A DNA stretch of 64,000 bases from an uncultured Geobacter sp. Lineage in GTDB: Bacteria; Desulfobacterota; Desulfuromonadia; Geobacterales; CAIOGM01. This document shows positions 8,043 through 16,004 of the stretch, piece by piece; position 1 is the stretch's first letter, and every line of letters begins with the position of its first letter. Location: the NCBI GenBank assembly GCA_903902855.1, contig CAIUWK010000102.1, forward strand, positions 1-64,000. Direction: 5' to 3'. The notes beneath the pieces were generated by a model. It was not told where the DNA came from, ran no database searches, and worked only from the letters and a program-made list of their open reading frames with translations. The position numbers and the translations under genes were made by a program.

Positions 8043-8674
8043 TCGCCACTCCTTGTGAGAACCTTGTTCAGATACTCTGCCGACAGTCGACCATCCTGCA
8101 TAAGTCCGATGAGGCGCTTGGTATGGTTGACGCCACGCCTCAACGCCGACTTCAGCAGATAGTCGCAGTAGGCGTCCTGAACCGGATGCCCGGTGTAGTT
8201 GTTGCTGGAGAAGAACGCCAGGTCGGCATACCTGACAAATCTTCCGAACTGTTCATGCCAGTTGGCGTCAGCCCACTTCAGGATGCTTTTGTTGAGGAAG
8301 ACGTTGAAGGGGATGTACTCGACCATGCGCCCGTCCTTGAACTTTGTGACCAGCGGCTTCATGCCAAGCTCCAGATGTGCCTTGGTTGTCAGTGCCCAGA
8401 ACTCTTCGTAGCGCCAGCCGCGAGCATCGCACCACTGCCGTAATTTCCTGATTTGCTTGTGCTTGTTCCACGCCTCGATGTTTGTGACGTTCAATCCTTT
8501 CAGGACATTGACGTGCCGTGATAAACCGAGCAGCTCGTTGTAGTCCATCAAGGACAGCCCGTAACATAAGGCACATTTGAGGTCGGAAGTGTTGGGGGTC
8601 ATAAGTCGATAGTCGAACCATTTTGTGTCGTACAAGGCAACTTCGCTCATTGGCGTTTCATGTCGGGTCTGCAT
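8003..8674 (-). CDS. Hypothetical protein of replication block
   Basis: Several starts are possible. The ATG at 8674 (MQTRHETPMSEV) is chosen because GAGGTG lies 8 bases upstream, giving 223 residues; the ATG at 8647 is an alternative and one at 8818 seems too long. The protein is basic and aromatic, with a helical region and conserved-looking patches (LRQWCDARGWRYEEFWAL, FFSSNNYTGHP). No motif of a known enzyme was found. It heads the cluster zinc ribbon-helicase and is divergent from the SF2 helicase across a 660-base gap. Confidence 0.5.
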   Translation of the reverse strand: MQTRHETPMSEVALYDTKWFDYRLMTPNTSDLKCALCYGLSLMDYNELLGLSRHVNVLKGLNVTNIEAWNKHKQIRKLRQWCDARGWRYEEFWALTTKAHLELGMKPLVTKFKDGRMVEYIPFNVFLNKSILKWADANWHEQFGRFVRYADLAFFSSNNYTGHPVQDAYCDYLLKSALRRGVNHTKRLIGLMQDGRLSAEYLNKVLTRSGECTIPSRLNAIAA

Positions 8675-9337
8675 GCCGCTGGCACCTCTCATCACAATTA
8701 CACTCACGACCCTTCCAGAATTACGGAGCATGCAAAAAAAGTTCGACACGCACCTGATGGGTCTTTTCTTGGCGAAAAATAACGAGGGCAGTCGTGAAAA
8801 TTTCTCCTTACATTTCAATGGGTTGCATAACGCTTCAATTTGGCATCAGAACCACTTTCAGAGGAGAGTACGTGTACTTGCATGCACCCTTGGAGGGTCA
8901 GGAAAATGTCGTTTTGAATCGCAGTGTTGCTGGGATGGTTGGCGTGACTCGCCCAGGTCTTGGACGGCTCTGACAGGCAAAATGCCGTCTACATAATCGC
9001 TCGACCCTATTCTGATAAGGGTGCGAAATTTGGAATGATTCTTGTTCGGAGGGCGATTGGTGGATGGAACCGATTTTGCAGAGTATCGGATGGCACGTCC
9101 TTTGCTACGCGGGCGCCCGCGATTATCCCAGTTCTTTTAAGATTATAAGATAATAGAGGTTATGGAATGGTGTCTGAATGGTGATTTTGATGAATTGAGA
9201 ATACTCAGAAATCACCTTCAGACACTCCTTCGGAGTGTCTTCATTCGATTTCTGCGGCGCAAGCGCCCTTGAAAAAAAATCTGCATCGTCCCGTAAAGTA
9301 GAGGGACCTCCGTGTGTAATTGTGCAGGAGGTTAACG
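8675..9337. other. Divergent intergenic region with hairpins
   Basis: This 663-base gap contains no supported gene. It holds GTGATTT/AAATCAC arms (9181-9187, 9209-9215) enclosing a smaller TGAG-AATA-CTCA hairpin, and next to them a perfect 9-bp stem AGACACTCC-TTC-GGAGTGTCT (9220-9240). GTCCC and GGGAC arms flank a TAAAGT-like -10 near 9300. Promoters for the divergent helicase and hypothetical genes must lie here. An origin or regulatory function is possible but not shown. Confidence 0.5.
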
Positions 9338-10753
9338 ATGCTTCGATTGAGCGTAGGAAACATCTTTACGATGGTGGCTGGCGATGAGACCAGCATAGTT
9401 TCGGACATCCTTTCCTATCGGGACAGGAGTGCTGAGCATGCCGCCCGATACCTGAAGCGGAAGAGAGGCAATGCCCAGCAGTGGGACGGATTGAAAAGTT
9501 TTTTTGACCGGAAGGAATCACGATTCCTGAGCGGACTGACCGAGAAAGTCACGGAGGCCCTGAAACTTCGGGGTGTGCCGTTTACCATACAGGACATGCG
9601 GGTTAAGCCTGAACTTCCCAGCGCCGCAGGGGATTTCAGCCTCAAGGGGATTGAGTTGCGGCACTACCAGAAGCGCACCATCAAGGAGTTCCTTGTGGCT
9701 AGACGGGGCGTGGCCCGTCTGGCTACTGGCGCTGGTAAAACGGAGGTGGCGATTGCGATAACCAAAGGGCTTCGGCTCCCGACCCTGTTTTTGACCCATC
9801 GGGTGAATCTCCTGACCCAGACCGCCAAGCGGTATGCCAGCAGGTGTCCTGAACTGGCCGACCAGATTGGCATCCTTGGCGGCGGAATCACGGAGCCGAA
9901 GTTGGTGACGATAGCCACCGTCCAAACGCTCTACAGCCTGGTCAAGAAGAACCCGAAGCAGATGGCTGAGTTCCTGGCGCAGTTCAAGTTTCTGATTATC
10001 GACGAGGCCCACCGTTCCGGTGCCAAGCAGTTCTACCTCCCCAGCATGCTCTGCCGGAACGCCTATTACCGGCTCTCGCTGACTGCCACACCCTTCATGT
10101 CCGGCGATGACGAGGCTGATATGTACCTGATGGGGACGACCGGCCCGATAGTCACGACCGTTACCAATGGGGAGCTGATTGCCCAGGGTGTTCTGGCCCG
10201 ACCGATGTTCAAGTTTTTCACCATCACGGAACCGAACTTGAAGAGCTTCTCCAACTGGCGTGACATTTACGAGCGGGGCATCATCTACAACGTCCAGCGA
10301 AACACCCTGATTGCCCAGCAAGCCGCCAAACTGACCGACATGGGGTGCAGAATCTTGGTGATATGCCGCGAAGTGGCACACACCGCCATCCTGCATGAGC
10401 TTCTGGTTGAAGCAGGTGTCAGGGTTGAGGTCTGCAACGGCGACAAGGACTACCACGAGCGTGACAAGGCTCTGGAGCGCATGGCAAAGGGAAGGATAGA
10501 TGCCTTGGTCTGTACCAATATTTTTGATGAGGGGATAGATGTCGGCGAGATAAACGCCGTCATCCTCGCTGCCGGAACCAAGAGCGCTCCGGCACTATTC
10601 CAGCGGACGGGAAGGGCGATACGAAAGAAAGCCGACGGTGAGAACTACGCCATCGTCATCGACTTCATTGACGAGACGCACCGGATTCTCAGCGAACATT
10701 CCTGGCAACGATACAACCTGGTCAGGTCAGAAGCCGGATTCACTATTATCTGA
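9338..10753 (+). CDS. SF2 DEAD/DEAH-box helicase
   Basis: The ATG at 9338 is chosen over the upstream TTG because AGGAGG lies 6 bases before it, giving 471 residues. Motifs in order: Walker A ATGAGKTE near 129, DEAH in IIDEAHRSG near 221, TATPF, and QRTGRAIR near 421. This is the Ssl2/UvsW-like group of superfamily 2, ATP-driven enzymes that remodel branched DNA or act in repair and recombination. The N-terminal 100 residues are not recognised and may bind DNA. It is the first of three plus-strand genes leading to the integrase. Confidence 0.85.
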   Translation: MLRLSVGNIFTMVAGDETSIVSDILSYRDRSAEHAARYLKRKRGNAQQWDGLKSFFDRKESRFLSGLTEKVTEALKLRGVPFTIQDMRVKPELPSAAGDFSLKGIELRHYQKRTIKEFLVARRGVARLATGAGKTEVAIAITKGLRLPTLFLTHRVNLLTQTAKRYASRCPELADQIGILGGGITEPKLVTIATVQTLYSLVKKNPKQMAEFLAQFKFLIIDEAHRSGAKQFYLPSMLCRNAYYRLSLTATPFMSGDDEADMYLMGTTGPIVTTVTNGELIAQGVLARPMFKFFTITEPNLKSFSNWRDIYERGIIYNVQRNTLIAQQAAKLTDMGCRILVICREVAHTAILHELLVEAGVRVEVCNGDKDYHERDKALERMAKGRIDALVCTNIFDEGIDVGEINAVILAAGTKSAPALFQRTGRAIRKKADGENYAIVIDFIDETHRILSEHSWQRYNLVRSEAGFTII

Positions 10754-10765
10754 GGAGGTTGTGTC

Positions 10766-11215
10766 GTGCAGTTTGCGTGCGCCAAGGATGCACTGATGTT
10801 CTACGTCGAAAACGTAAATAGTGAACCGTTGATTCCCTGCACCACGACCCTCATGGTGACTGAGGATGGCGGTGCTCGGTTGCAATACTCGACCTATGCC
10901 ACGGCTGGGACACCGGCATGGGCGCTCACCATTGACGTCGTTGAAGACCTTGAGTCGCTCCTCAAGACCCACCTCACGCCCTATGAGTGCCGAGTGCTGC
11001 TAACTGCGGCCCTGAACGACTTCAACTATGCCAGCTACGTCTTTGATGGCATTGAGACCCGGCAGGGAATCAGATGGAAGACCGTGCCGATTCTTGACAA
11101 GTTCACCGCCGTTCTCATTGCCGCTGGCTATCTCCCGAAGGGGCTGTCAGCCAAGCCTAAGAGCCTGTTCGGTCAAAGCGAAACATACGCTAAGCAGTTA
11201 ATAGAATGCGGATAA
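10766..11215 (+). CDS. Hypothetical protein
   Basis: It starts at GTG with GAGGAGG 7 bases upstream, 13 bases after the helicase stop, so the two are probably co-transcribed. The 149-residue product is soluble with mixed strands and helices and no recognised motif. It lies between the helicase and the integrase. Confidence 0.6.
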   Translation: MQFACAKDALMFYVENVNSEPLIPCTTTLMVTEDGGARLQYSTYATAGTPAWALTIDVVEDLESLLKTHLTPYECRVLLTAALNDFNYASYVFDGIETRQGIRWKTVPILDKFTAVLIAAGYLPKGLSAKPKSLFGQSETYAKQLIECG

Positions 11216-11239
11216 TTTCAGCTAACGTCTTGACGGGAG

Positions 11240-11263
11240 CCGCAATATATGAGCTGATTGCGG
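11240..11263 (+). repeat. Hairpin abutting the integrase start codon
   Basis: CCGCAAT (11240-11246) and ATTGCGG (11257-11263) form a 7-bp stem with a 10-base loop, ending one base before the integrase ATG. The only purine-rich ribosome-site candidate, GGGAG (11235-11239), lies just before the stem, so folding would bring it next to the start. Translational control is an inference. Confidence 0.5.
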
Positions 11264-11264
11264 T

Positions 11265-12329
11265 ATGCCAAGGACAAATGGAACATACCGCAAGGGGAAA
11301 ATCTGGTGGGTCAGCTACCGTGATATCGACGGTTCAGACCACCACGAGTCGTCATATTCACAGGAACTCAGCGACGCCATAGAGCTTCTGAAGTTCCGCC
11401 AGAACTCCATCCTCGAAGAACGACTACCTGATATCAAGCGCCTGAAGGATGAAGTCCTGACCTTCGACAAGGCCGCTGAGCGCTACCTGAACTTCTGCAT
11501 CGACCAGAGCGGCTATGTGCGGAAGAGAGGGGTAATCAAGCAGCTCACCACTCACTTCGGCAAACTGAACATCGCTGACATTGAACTCACTGACATTGAG
11601 GAGTACCAGGTCAAGGCCCTTGCCAGCAACTCACCCCAAACCTGCGACCACCACGTAGATGTCCTGAAGCATATATATAGCATGTGTGAGCGGTGGGAAC
11701 TGGTGAGCGTGACGGTCAGTTCGATGGTGGGACTTGCCGAGATGTGTCGGCCACGCCATGAAAATCTCCGCTACCTGCAAATCACGGAATGGCTTGACCT
11801 CGTTGAAGCGTGCGTTGACTACGCCCAACTCCAGATGCTCGTCAGGATATCACTGAACACCGGCATGCGGCTTGGCGAGATATTCGCCCTGACCTGGGAT
11901 TGCGTTGACCTCGACAGGAAGGTCATAGTGGCTGGGAACCAGGAGCGTGGCCGGTCACGGGTCATCCCCATCGGCGACGACCTCTACGGACCGCTCACCC
12001 GGTGGCCCAAGCACATCAAGTCAGAGTACGTCCTATGGGGATTCAGGGGAGTGACGCCAAGGCTGAAGGAGCAGTTCGACCAAGTGCTGGCGAAGTGCGG
12101 CATCAGCGACTTCACACTCTATGACCTGCGCCATACCTTCGCCAGCCATCTGGCCTTGTCAGGCGTGCCCCTTGATACGGTGGGGATACTGTTGGGACAT
12201 ACGTCACGCAAGATGACGGCACGCTACGTCCATCTCACATCGGACTATCTGGCAGAAGCCGTGAGGAACCTAAGCAACCGTGTCAATGGGATGTCGATGC
12301 CTGGCGGCGGCGAGCAGACTGCCGCCTGA
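11265..12329 (+). CDS. int: Tyrosine recombinase / integrase
   Basis: The 354-residue protein has an N-terminal arm-binding segment (GTYRKGKIWWVSYRD), a SAM-like core-binding domain (about 65-150) and a catalytic domain. The catalytic set is visible: Arg in LNTGMRLGE (about 203), H-x-x-R in LYDLRHTFASH (about 290), His in LLGHTS and the nucleophile Tyr in TARYVHL (about 321). It would integrate and excise the element, most likely at the tRNA-Pro gene 2.2 kb away, whose 3' end faces it. Expression may be limited by the hairpin at the start codon. Confidence 0.9.
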   Translation: MPRTNGTYRKGKIWWVSYRDIDGSDHHESSYSQELSDAIELLKFRQNSILEERLPDIKRLKDEVLTFDKAAERYLNFCIDQSGYVRKRGVIKQLTTHFGKLNIADIELTDIEEYQVKALASNSPQTCDHHVDVLKHIYSMCERWELVSVTVSSMVGLAEMCRPRHENLRYLQITEWLDLVEACVDYAQLQMLVRISLNTGMRLGEIFALTWDCVDLDRKVIVAGNQERGRSRVIPIGDDLYGPLTRWPKHIKSEYVLWGFRGVTPRLKEQFDQVLAKCGISDFTLYDLRHTFASHLALSGVPLDTVGILLGHTSRKMTARYVHLTSDYLAEAVRNLSNRVNGMSMPGGGEQTAA

Positions 12330-12393
12330 GCTGAAAGAACTATGTAGTCGTCGAAAATGATTGCTGCTATTATGCATCAGGAGGTTTGAAAAA

Positions 12394-12867
12394 ATGAGCG
12401 TAAGCCAAATAAAAGCCATCGCTATTGAAATAGCAACCGAAATCCTCGAAGCGGCCAAGTCTGGAAGCCTTGACAGCGTAGTTTTGAAATATGACACTCA
12501 GGGCAAGCCGATTGGCGATTTGTCGAGGGTATATTCCCATTCCGGAATTTATGTTTTCACTATTGAGAAAGAGGGCGCACTTGCGGCTTCATACGTTGGT
12601 AAATGCGAAAATGATGGACGCCTAAGGCAGCATATCACTGGCAAAAATCTGAACGGAACGCCACTAAAACCTTCTGTTGGTAGAAAATATGATGAAATAT
12701 TAGAAACACTAGGCCGTGGCTTTACTGTGAGAGTGAATCTCTATTCCAATGAAGAATTTGACAAATCGAGCTTATCTTGTATTGAAATTAAAGCATTGGA
12801 GATTGCGAAGCAGGAATTCAAAAACATTTTTCCTCGTGAGAAACATTGGATTCAGCGAATAGGCTAA
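12394..12867 (+). CDS. GIY-YIG-like domain protein
   Basis: The ATG at 12394 has AGGAGG 8 to 9 bases upstream and gives 157 residues. Residues about 50-90 contain GIYVF then YVGKC and RLRQHI, matching the GIY-(x10-14)-Y[IV]G pattern and the following arginine of GIY-YIG nucleases. A late conserved Glu (CIEIKALE) could be the metal ligand. The family cuts DNA. Here it may be a homing or defence enzyme or an inactive relative. It is more AT-rich than the chromosome and is the first cargo gene after the integrase. Confidence 0.55.
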   Translation: MSVSQIKAIAIEIATEILEAAKSGSLDSVVLKYDTQGKPIGDLSRVYSHSGIYVFTIEKEGALAASYVGKCENDGRLRQHITGKNLNGTPLKPSVGRKYDEILETLGRGFTVRVNLYSNEEFDKSSLSCIEIKALEIAKQEFKNIFPREKHWIQRIG

Positions 12868-12995
12868 AAAATAAGATAGGACATAATATTAAAGTAGAAT
12901 GGCAAATCGAAGGTGCTGACATAGCTCAGGTTAGTTCACTTTAGAGGCTTAAAATAAAGAATAGTCACAAAAAACTAATATTGAGAGAGTTTCAT

Positions 12996-13310
12996 ATGGT
13001 TAAAACTTTAGTTTTCATATTTTTCATAGTTTGTATTTGTAGTTGCAATAAAACGTCTGAAAAGCATAAAGAGCTTCCACCACCAAGTGGAACCAACTAT
13101 GAGTACACAGACAAGGCTAATAAAAAGCTAGATTGTATTGAACCACATAATCCGTACAACGATGGAGGCGGGCATGACGCCGGATTCAATTGGGCTGCAG
13201 AAAATGGTGGAGCTTGCGAAGGTAATTCGGATTCGTTCAATGAGGGGTGTGAAGAGTTTCACAGGCAGTTGGATGAATATAATCGCTGTCTGGAAATGCA
13301 GAAGAAGTAG
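12996..13310 (+). CDS. Small putative lipoprotein
   Basis: The start at 12996 (MVKTLVFIFF) has GAGAG upstream. Residues 1-17 are a signal sequence ending in CICSC, a possible but atypical lipobox. The mature part contains DGGGHDAGFNWAAENGG and, shortly after, GNSDSFNEGCEEF, with three cysteines that could pair. The 104-residue product is AT-rich and strongly polar. An envelope location is inferred. Function unknown. It is one of the cargo genes between the integrase and the tRNA. Confidence 0.5.
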   Translation: MVKTLVFIFFIVCICSCNKTSEKHKELPPPSGTNYEYTDKANKKLDCIEPHNPYNDGGGHDAGFNWAAENGGACEGNSDSFNEGCEEFHRQLDEYNRCLEMQKK

Positions 13311-13458
13311 CGCTAAAGGTTTATCAACATGCTTGTGACGTGCGCTAAAAAATAGATAATATCAATGCTGATGTCGCAATACATGCCTATAGCCACCACT
13401 GACAATCTCGACTATCTTAACCTAACTGCGCACCTACATTAGCATAATTGGAAATGTA

Positions 13459-13494
13459 ACAAGGGGTAACGCTCATCATGTGACCCCTTGTTTT
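13459..13494. terminator. Hairpin terminator, first of a matching pair
   Basis: ACAAGGGGT (13459-13467) pairs with ACCCCTTGT (13483-13491) around a 15-base loop, followed by TTTT on the plus strand. It can end the lipoprotein transcript and may also serve the minus-strand genes that end at 13555. The same arms recur at 14240-14279. Confidence 0.7.
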
Positions 13495-13554
13495 CAGTCG
13501 TCAGTTATATGCTGTAATTGTCAACCATTCTCTTGAATTCGGAAATGTTTGGTT

Positions 13555-13764
13555 TCAGCAATCTATAATGCTGGCTGCTATGACCCAGCATATAGCCATA
13601 AGCAAGAATGCGCCGAGTGCTCCGAGAATTTGGAAATGAAAAATACATGCAAGCGTTGTGAATGCAGAGGCTAAAGCACCTATTCCGAATGCAAGAACCC
13701 AAAACCACCTTTGTGTCATTAAACCCAGGAAGACGATGCCGACTATCACAAGAAAGGCTTCCAT
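13555..13764 (-). CDS. Small integral membrane protein
   Basis: The 69-residue protein is almost entirely hydrophobic, with two or three membrane helices separated at QRW and by short turns. An AAGGAG site lies 7 bases before the ATG and overlaps the end of the 13768-14040 gene, so the two are translationally coupled. No family recognised. A two-gene cargo unit with a membrane member could be a phage-exclusion or toxin-type system, but nothing in the sequence proves this. Confidence 0.5.
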   Translation of the reverse strand: MEAFLVIVGIVFLGLMTQRWFWVLAFGIGALASAFTTLACIFHFQILGALGAFLLMAICWVIAASIIDC

Positions 13765-13767
13765 GGC

Positions 13768-14040
13768 CTACTCCTTGACAGAAAGGCAAACTGTAGCTTC
13801 ATAGGAATCTTTCTGAAAGTTATAGTGACCTTTTACTTGATACCCCTCAGGTGTGATATGCCCAGTTTCTGTATCTGCACCTGGCAGTTCTGCCAACTCT
13901 CTCGCAAATCCAGTGTCGAGAATCTTTAATGACTTAGCATCTTCTGAAATACCAAAACGCCCACCATCGTTGAAGCCTACAAACTCGATAATTTCTAGTC
14001 CTCGATAATCGTTAAAAATGTCTTCCAGTGTTCTTGGCAT
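13768..14040 (-). CDS. Hypothetical cargo protein
   Basis: The ATG at 14040 (MPRTLEDIFNDYRG) is preferred over 14079 because AGGAGGG lies 6 bases upstream, giving 90 residues. The protein is acidic, probably soluble and without known motifs. It is the first gene of a two-gene minus-strand unit with the membrane protein at 13555-13764. The unit lies between two terminators with nearly identical arms, which suggests a self-contained cassette. Confidence 0.5.
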   Translation of the reverse strand: MPRTLEDIFNDYRGLEIIEFVGFNDGGRFGISEDAKSLKILDTGFARELAELPGADTETGHITPEGYQVKGHYNFQKDSYEATVCLSVKE

Positions 14041-14239
14041 GGCGTTACCCTCCTGATAAATTTCCTTCTTAGTTATCAAGACGCTGGTACCAAGATTTTT
14101 CTTCCAGATTATCTTCAGAGAACTGAAAGTATTTGCCAGCCGGTTCGGAATCTCAACATTCGACTTCCCAGAAAACCAGAAAGTGGCGGCAGGTTTGAGG
14201 TAGTTTTGTCCACGTCATGATTGCTCCGCCGAGAATGGA

Positions 14240-14279
14240 ACAAGGGGGCCACGTATTGAACGTGACCCCTTGTTTTTAT
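14240..14279 (+). terminator. Strong rho-independent terminator
   Basis: ACAAGGGG (14240-14247) with CCCCTTGT (14266-14273), plus an inner CACGT/ACGTG stem around ATTGA, followed by a T-rich run. The arms match those at 13459-13491 and face the same way. The 220 bases beyond it hold only a doubtful 55-codon frame at 14294-14461. Confidence 0.75.
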
Positions 14280-14503
14280 TTTTCAGGAATGGGATGCCAA
14301 GGCCGAAAAAAAGCGATGCTATCGTGCCGCAGATGGAGGCTTTCTGGGGCTCAGAAAACTGGCCCGTTTTTTTAGCCCGTTTTTTAGACCACTTTCCTAG
14401 ACCACTTTTTGTTCCAGAGGCAGCAATCAGTAGATTCTACCAATACACCAGGCACCCCTAAAACCCGTAAAAATCCAGTATTGCCATAAAAAACCCAACA
14501 AAA

Positions 14504-14541
14504 AAGGGAACTTGAGGTGGATAACACTCTCAAGTTCCCTT
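14504..14541 (-). terminator. Terminator of tRNA-Pro
   Basis: Perfect 13-bp stem AAGGGAACTTGAG (14504-14516) / CTCAAGTTCCCTT (14529-14541). Read on the minus strand it is followed by TTTTTT and lies 8 bases past the tRNA 3' end. Confidence 0.85.
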
Positions 14542-14548
14542 AAATTTT

Positions 14549-14625
14549 TGGTCGGGGCGAGAAGATTCGAACTTCCGACCCCCTGCTCCCGAAGCAGGTG
14601 CGCTACCAGGCTGCGCTACGCCCCG
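14549..14625 (-). tRNA. tRNA-Pro (anticodon CGG), likely integration site
   Basis: Read on the minus strand it folds as a complete 77-base tRNA: acceptor CGGGGCG / CGCCCCG, anticodon stem CCTGC / GCAGG with loop TTCGGGA (anticodon CGG), T-arm with GTTCGAATC, discriminator A and an encoded CCA. Its 3' end points into the element that carries the integrase at 11265, the usual geometry for tRNA-targeting tyrosine recombinases. The matching far end lies outside the window. Confidence 0.95.
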
Positions 14626-15152
14626 ACGTGAATTATTCTTTTAACGTTTCCGATGGTTTTTGTCAAGGGGAAAGTCGGAAGGGGGGGAGGAGATTTACCA
14701 CAAGGAACCAGATCGGAGGAGAGGCAAAATGATGAGGCGCGGGCAATGAGTAAGACTTTTCTCCGCATCACTGCATCACGTCACGCCGCCGCGGTTCGCT
14801 CCTTGATCCAGCCTCACCATCCCGCGATCTGTCGCCCGATCCAACCTCCTCGCCACCGGCGGCGGGGATAACTATGGGACCAGATTGTCAAACTCACAGC
14901 ATAGACAGAGAATGCAGCAACGTTGTTAAACATTATCTACCATCACTTCTGATTGCATCCCCGTAGTTCGATTCTCTCGACAACATCGCTAAAAAAGGGT
15001 AAACTCCCGCCGTTCAAACAACTTTTCCTGAAAATCGCCTCGACTGGGAAGATGTCCGGTTGTCCAAGGTGTTTTGAATTGCCTGCTCAACCGGAACATA
15101 ATTTTCGTGCAATTACTGATGAATTGCTCTGAAGTTCGAATCGGAGACAAAA
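14626..15152. other. Intergenic region upstream of tRNA and methyltransferase
   Basis: About 530 bases. It must contain the tRNA-Pro promoter (minus strand) and the methyltransferase promoter (plus strand). I see no convincing gene: the 72-codon frame at 14653 has no family character. Composition shifts from GC-rich to more AT-rich towards 15100. Confidence 0.5.
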
Positions 15153-15806
15153 ATGAGAGAAGACATCAAAGTCAGTGTTGCTGGCAATATGAATGTAGAG
15201 TATGAGTTCACCCAAGATTGGTTTCAGTATGGATCTCAGCTATGGCCGAACCTGACGGAGCATTTACCCGTGCATGACAATTTGCATCGCTTCATGGAAA
15301 TAGGATCATTTGAGGGTCGCAGTACTGTCTGGATCATCGAAAACATGATGAAGGCTGGCGACCAGCTGCTATGTGTAGATACTTGGGCCGGCGGCGAGGA
15401 GCATTCCACCATCGATATGGTTGCGGTAGAGCAGCGGTTTGACCGCAACATCGCGAGGGCCAAGAGTAAAGTGCCAAGTATCAGCGTCCAGAAAAACAAA
15501 AAGAACTCAGCCTCTGCCCTGGCACATCAAATGTGCTGGCTTGACAGCGGGTTCCAAGGCTACGACTACATCTACATCGATGGCAGCCATCAGGCTTCGG
15601 ATGTCCTGCGGGATTGTGTCATGGCGTGGGAAGTACTGCGCCCGGGCGGGATCATGGTTATGGATGACTATCTGGGTGGAGACCCAAGTATGCCGCTGCA
15701 CCGACCCAAGATGGCCATTGATGCCTTCATGAACATCTCTGCCCCGAAAATGGAGATCCTGCACCTTGGGTATCAGATTGCAGTCAAGAAGGAGCTGCCG
15801 AGATGA
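15153..15806 (+). CDS. Class I SAM-dependent methyltransferase
   Basis: The 217-residue protein matches the Methyltransf_24 type fold: the SAM-binding motif FMEIGSFEGRST (about 48-58), an acidic residue at the end of strand 2 (LLCVDTWAG), and YIYIDGSH followed by LRPGGIMVMDDY. The family methylates small molecules, often in glycan or secondary metabolite pathways. Substrate unknown. It stands alone between the tRNA and a strong terminator at 15843-15878, and its codon use is less GC-biased than ileS, so it may be acquired. Confidence 0.75.
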   Translation: MREDIKVSVAGNMNVEYEFTQDWFQYGSQLWPNLTEHLPVHDNLHRFMEIGSFEGRSTVWIIENMMKAGDQLLCVDTWAGGEEHSTIDMVAVEQRFDRNIARAKSKVPSISVQKNKKNSASALAHQMCWLDSGFQGYDYIYIDGSHQASDVLRDCVMAWEVLRPGGIMVMDDYLGGDPSMPLHRPKMAIDAFMNISAPKMEILHLGYQIAVKKELPR

Positions 15807-15842
15807 TCGTCCTGAATAGTAAGGAGTGATTCCCACACTAAA

Positions 15843-15878
15843 GGCACCAGGGTTAAAAAAACCTTGGTGCCCTTTCTT
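15843..15878 (+). terminator. Rho-independent terminator
   Basis: GGCACCA-G-GGTT (15843-15854) pairs with AACC-T-TGGTGCC (15860-15871), a 12-bp stem with one G-U pair, followed by TTTCTTT. It ends the methyltransferase transcript. Confidence 0.85.
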
Positions 15879-15947
15879 TATTGTTCGGTTCTCTCCACCC
15901 TGCCCCTCCAAGAGGAAGGACGGGGAGGATTATTAATCTTGTACAGT

Positions 15948-15977
15948 TTGTCTCTGCAGGAGGATCTGTGCTAGTAT
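15948..15977 (+). promoter_or_regulatory. Candidate sigma70 promoter
   Basis: TTGTCT (15948-15953), 18-base spacer, TAGTAT (15972-15977), about 30 bases before the 16005 gene. The match is moderate. Confidence 0.35.
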
Positions 15978-16004
15978 CGGCTGAAAAAAGAAGGCGGGAA
16001 CCTT

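Noticed and set aside
9220-9240. Terminator upstream of the SF2 helicase
   Set aside because: Perfect hairpin but no T tract on either strand and no gene ending nearby.
14270-14461. 63-codon frame after the strong terminator
   Set aside because: It begins inside the terminator's T run; a shorter version from 14294 has only a poor ribosome site and no family.
14653-14871. 72-codon frame between tRNA-Pro and the methyltransferase
   Set aside because: Arginine- and proline-rich translation with no ribosome site or motif.
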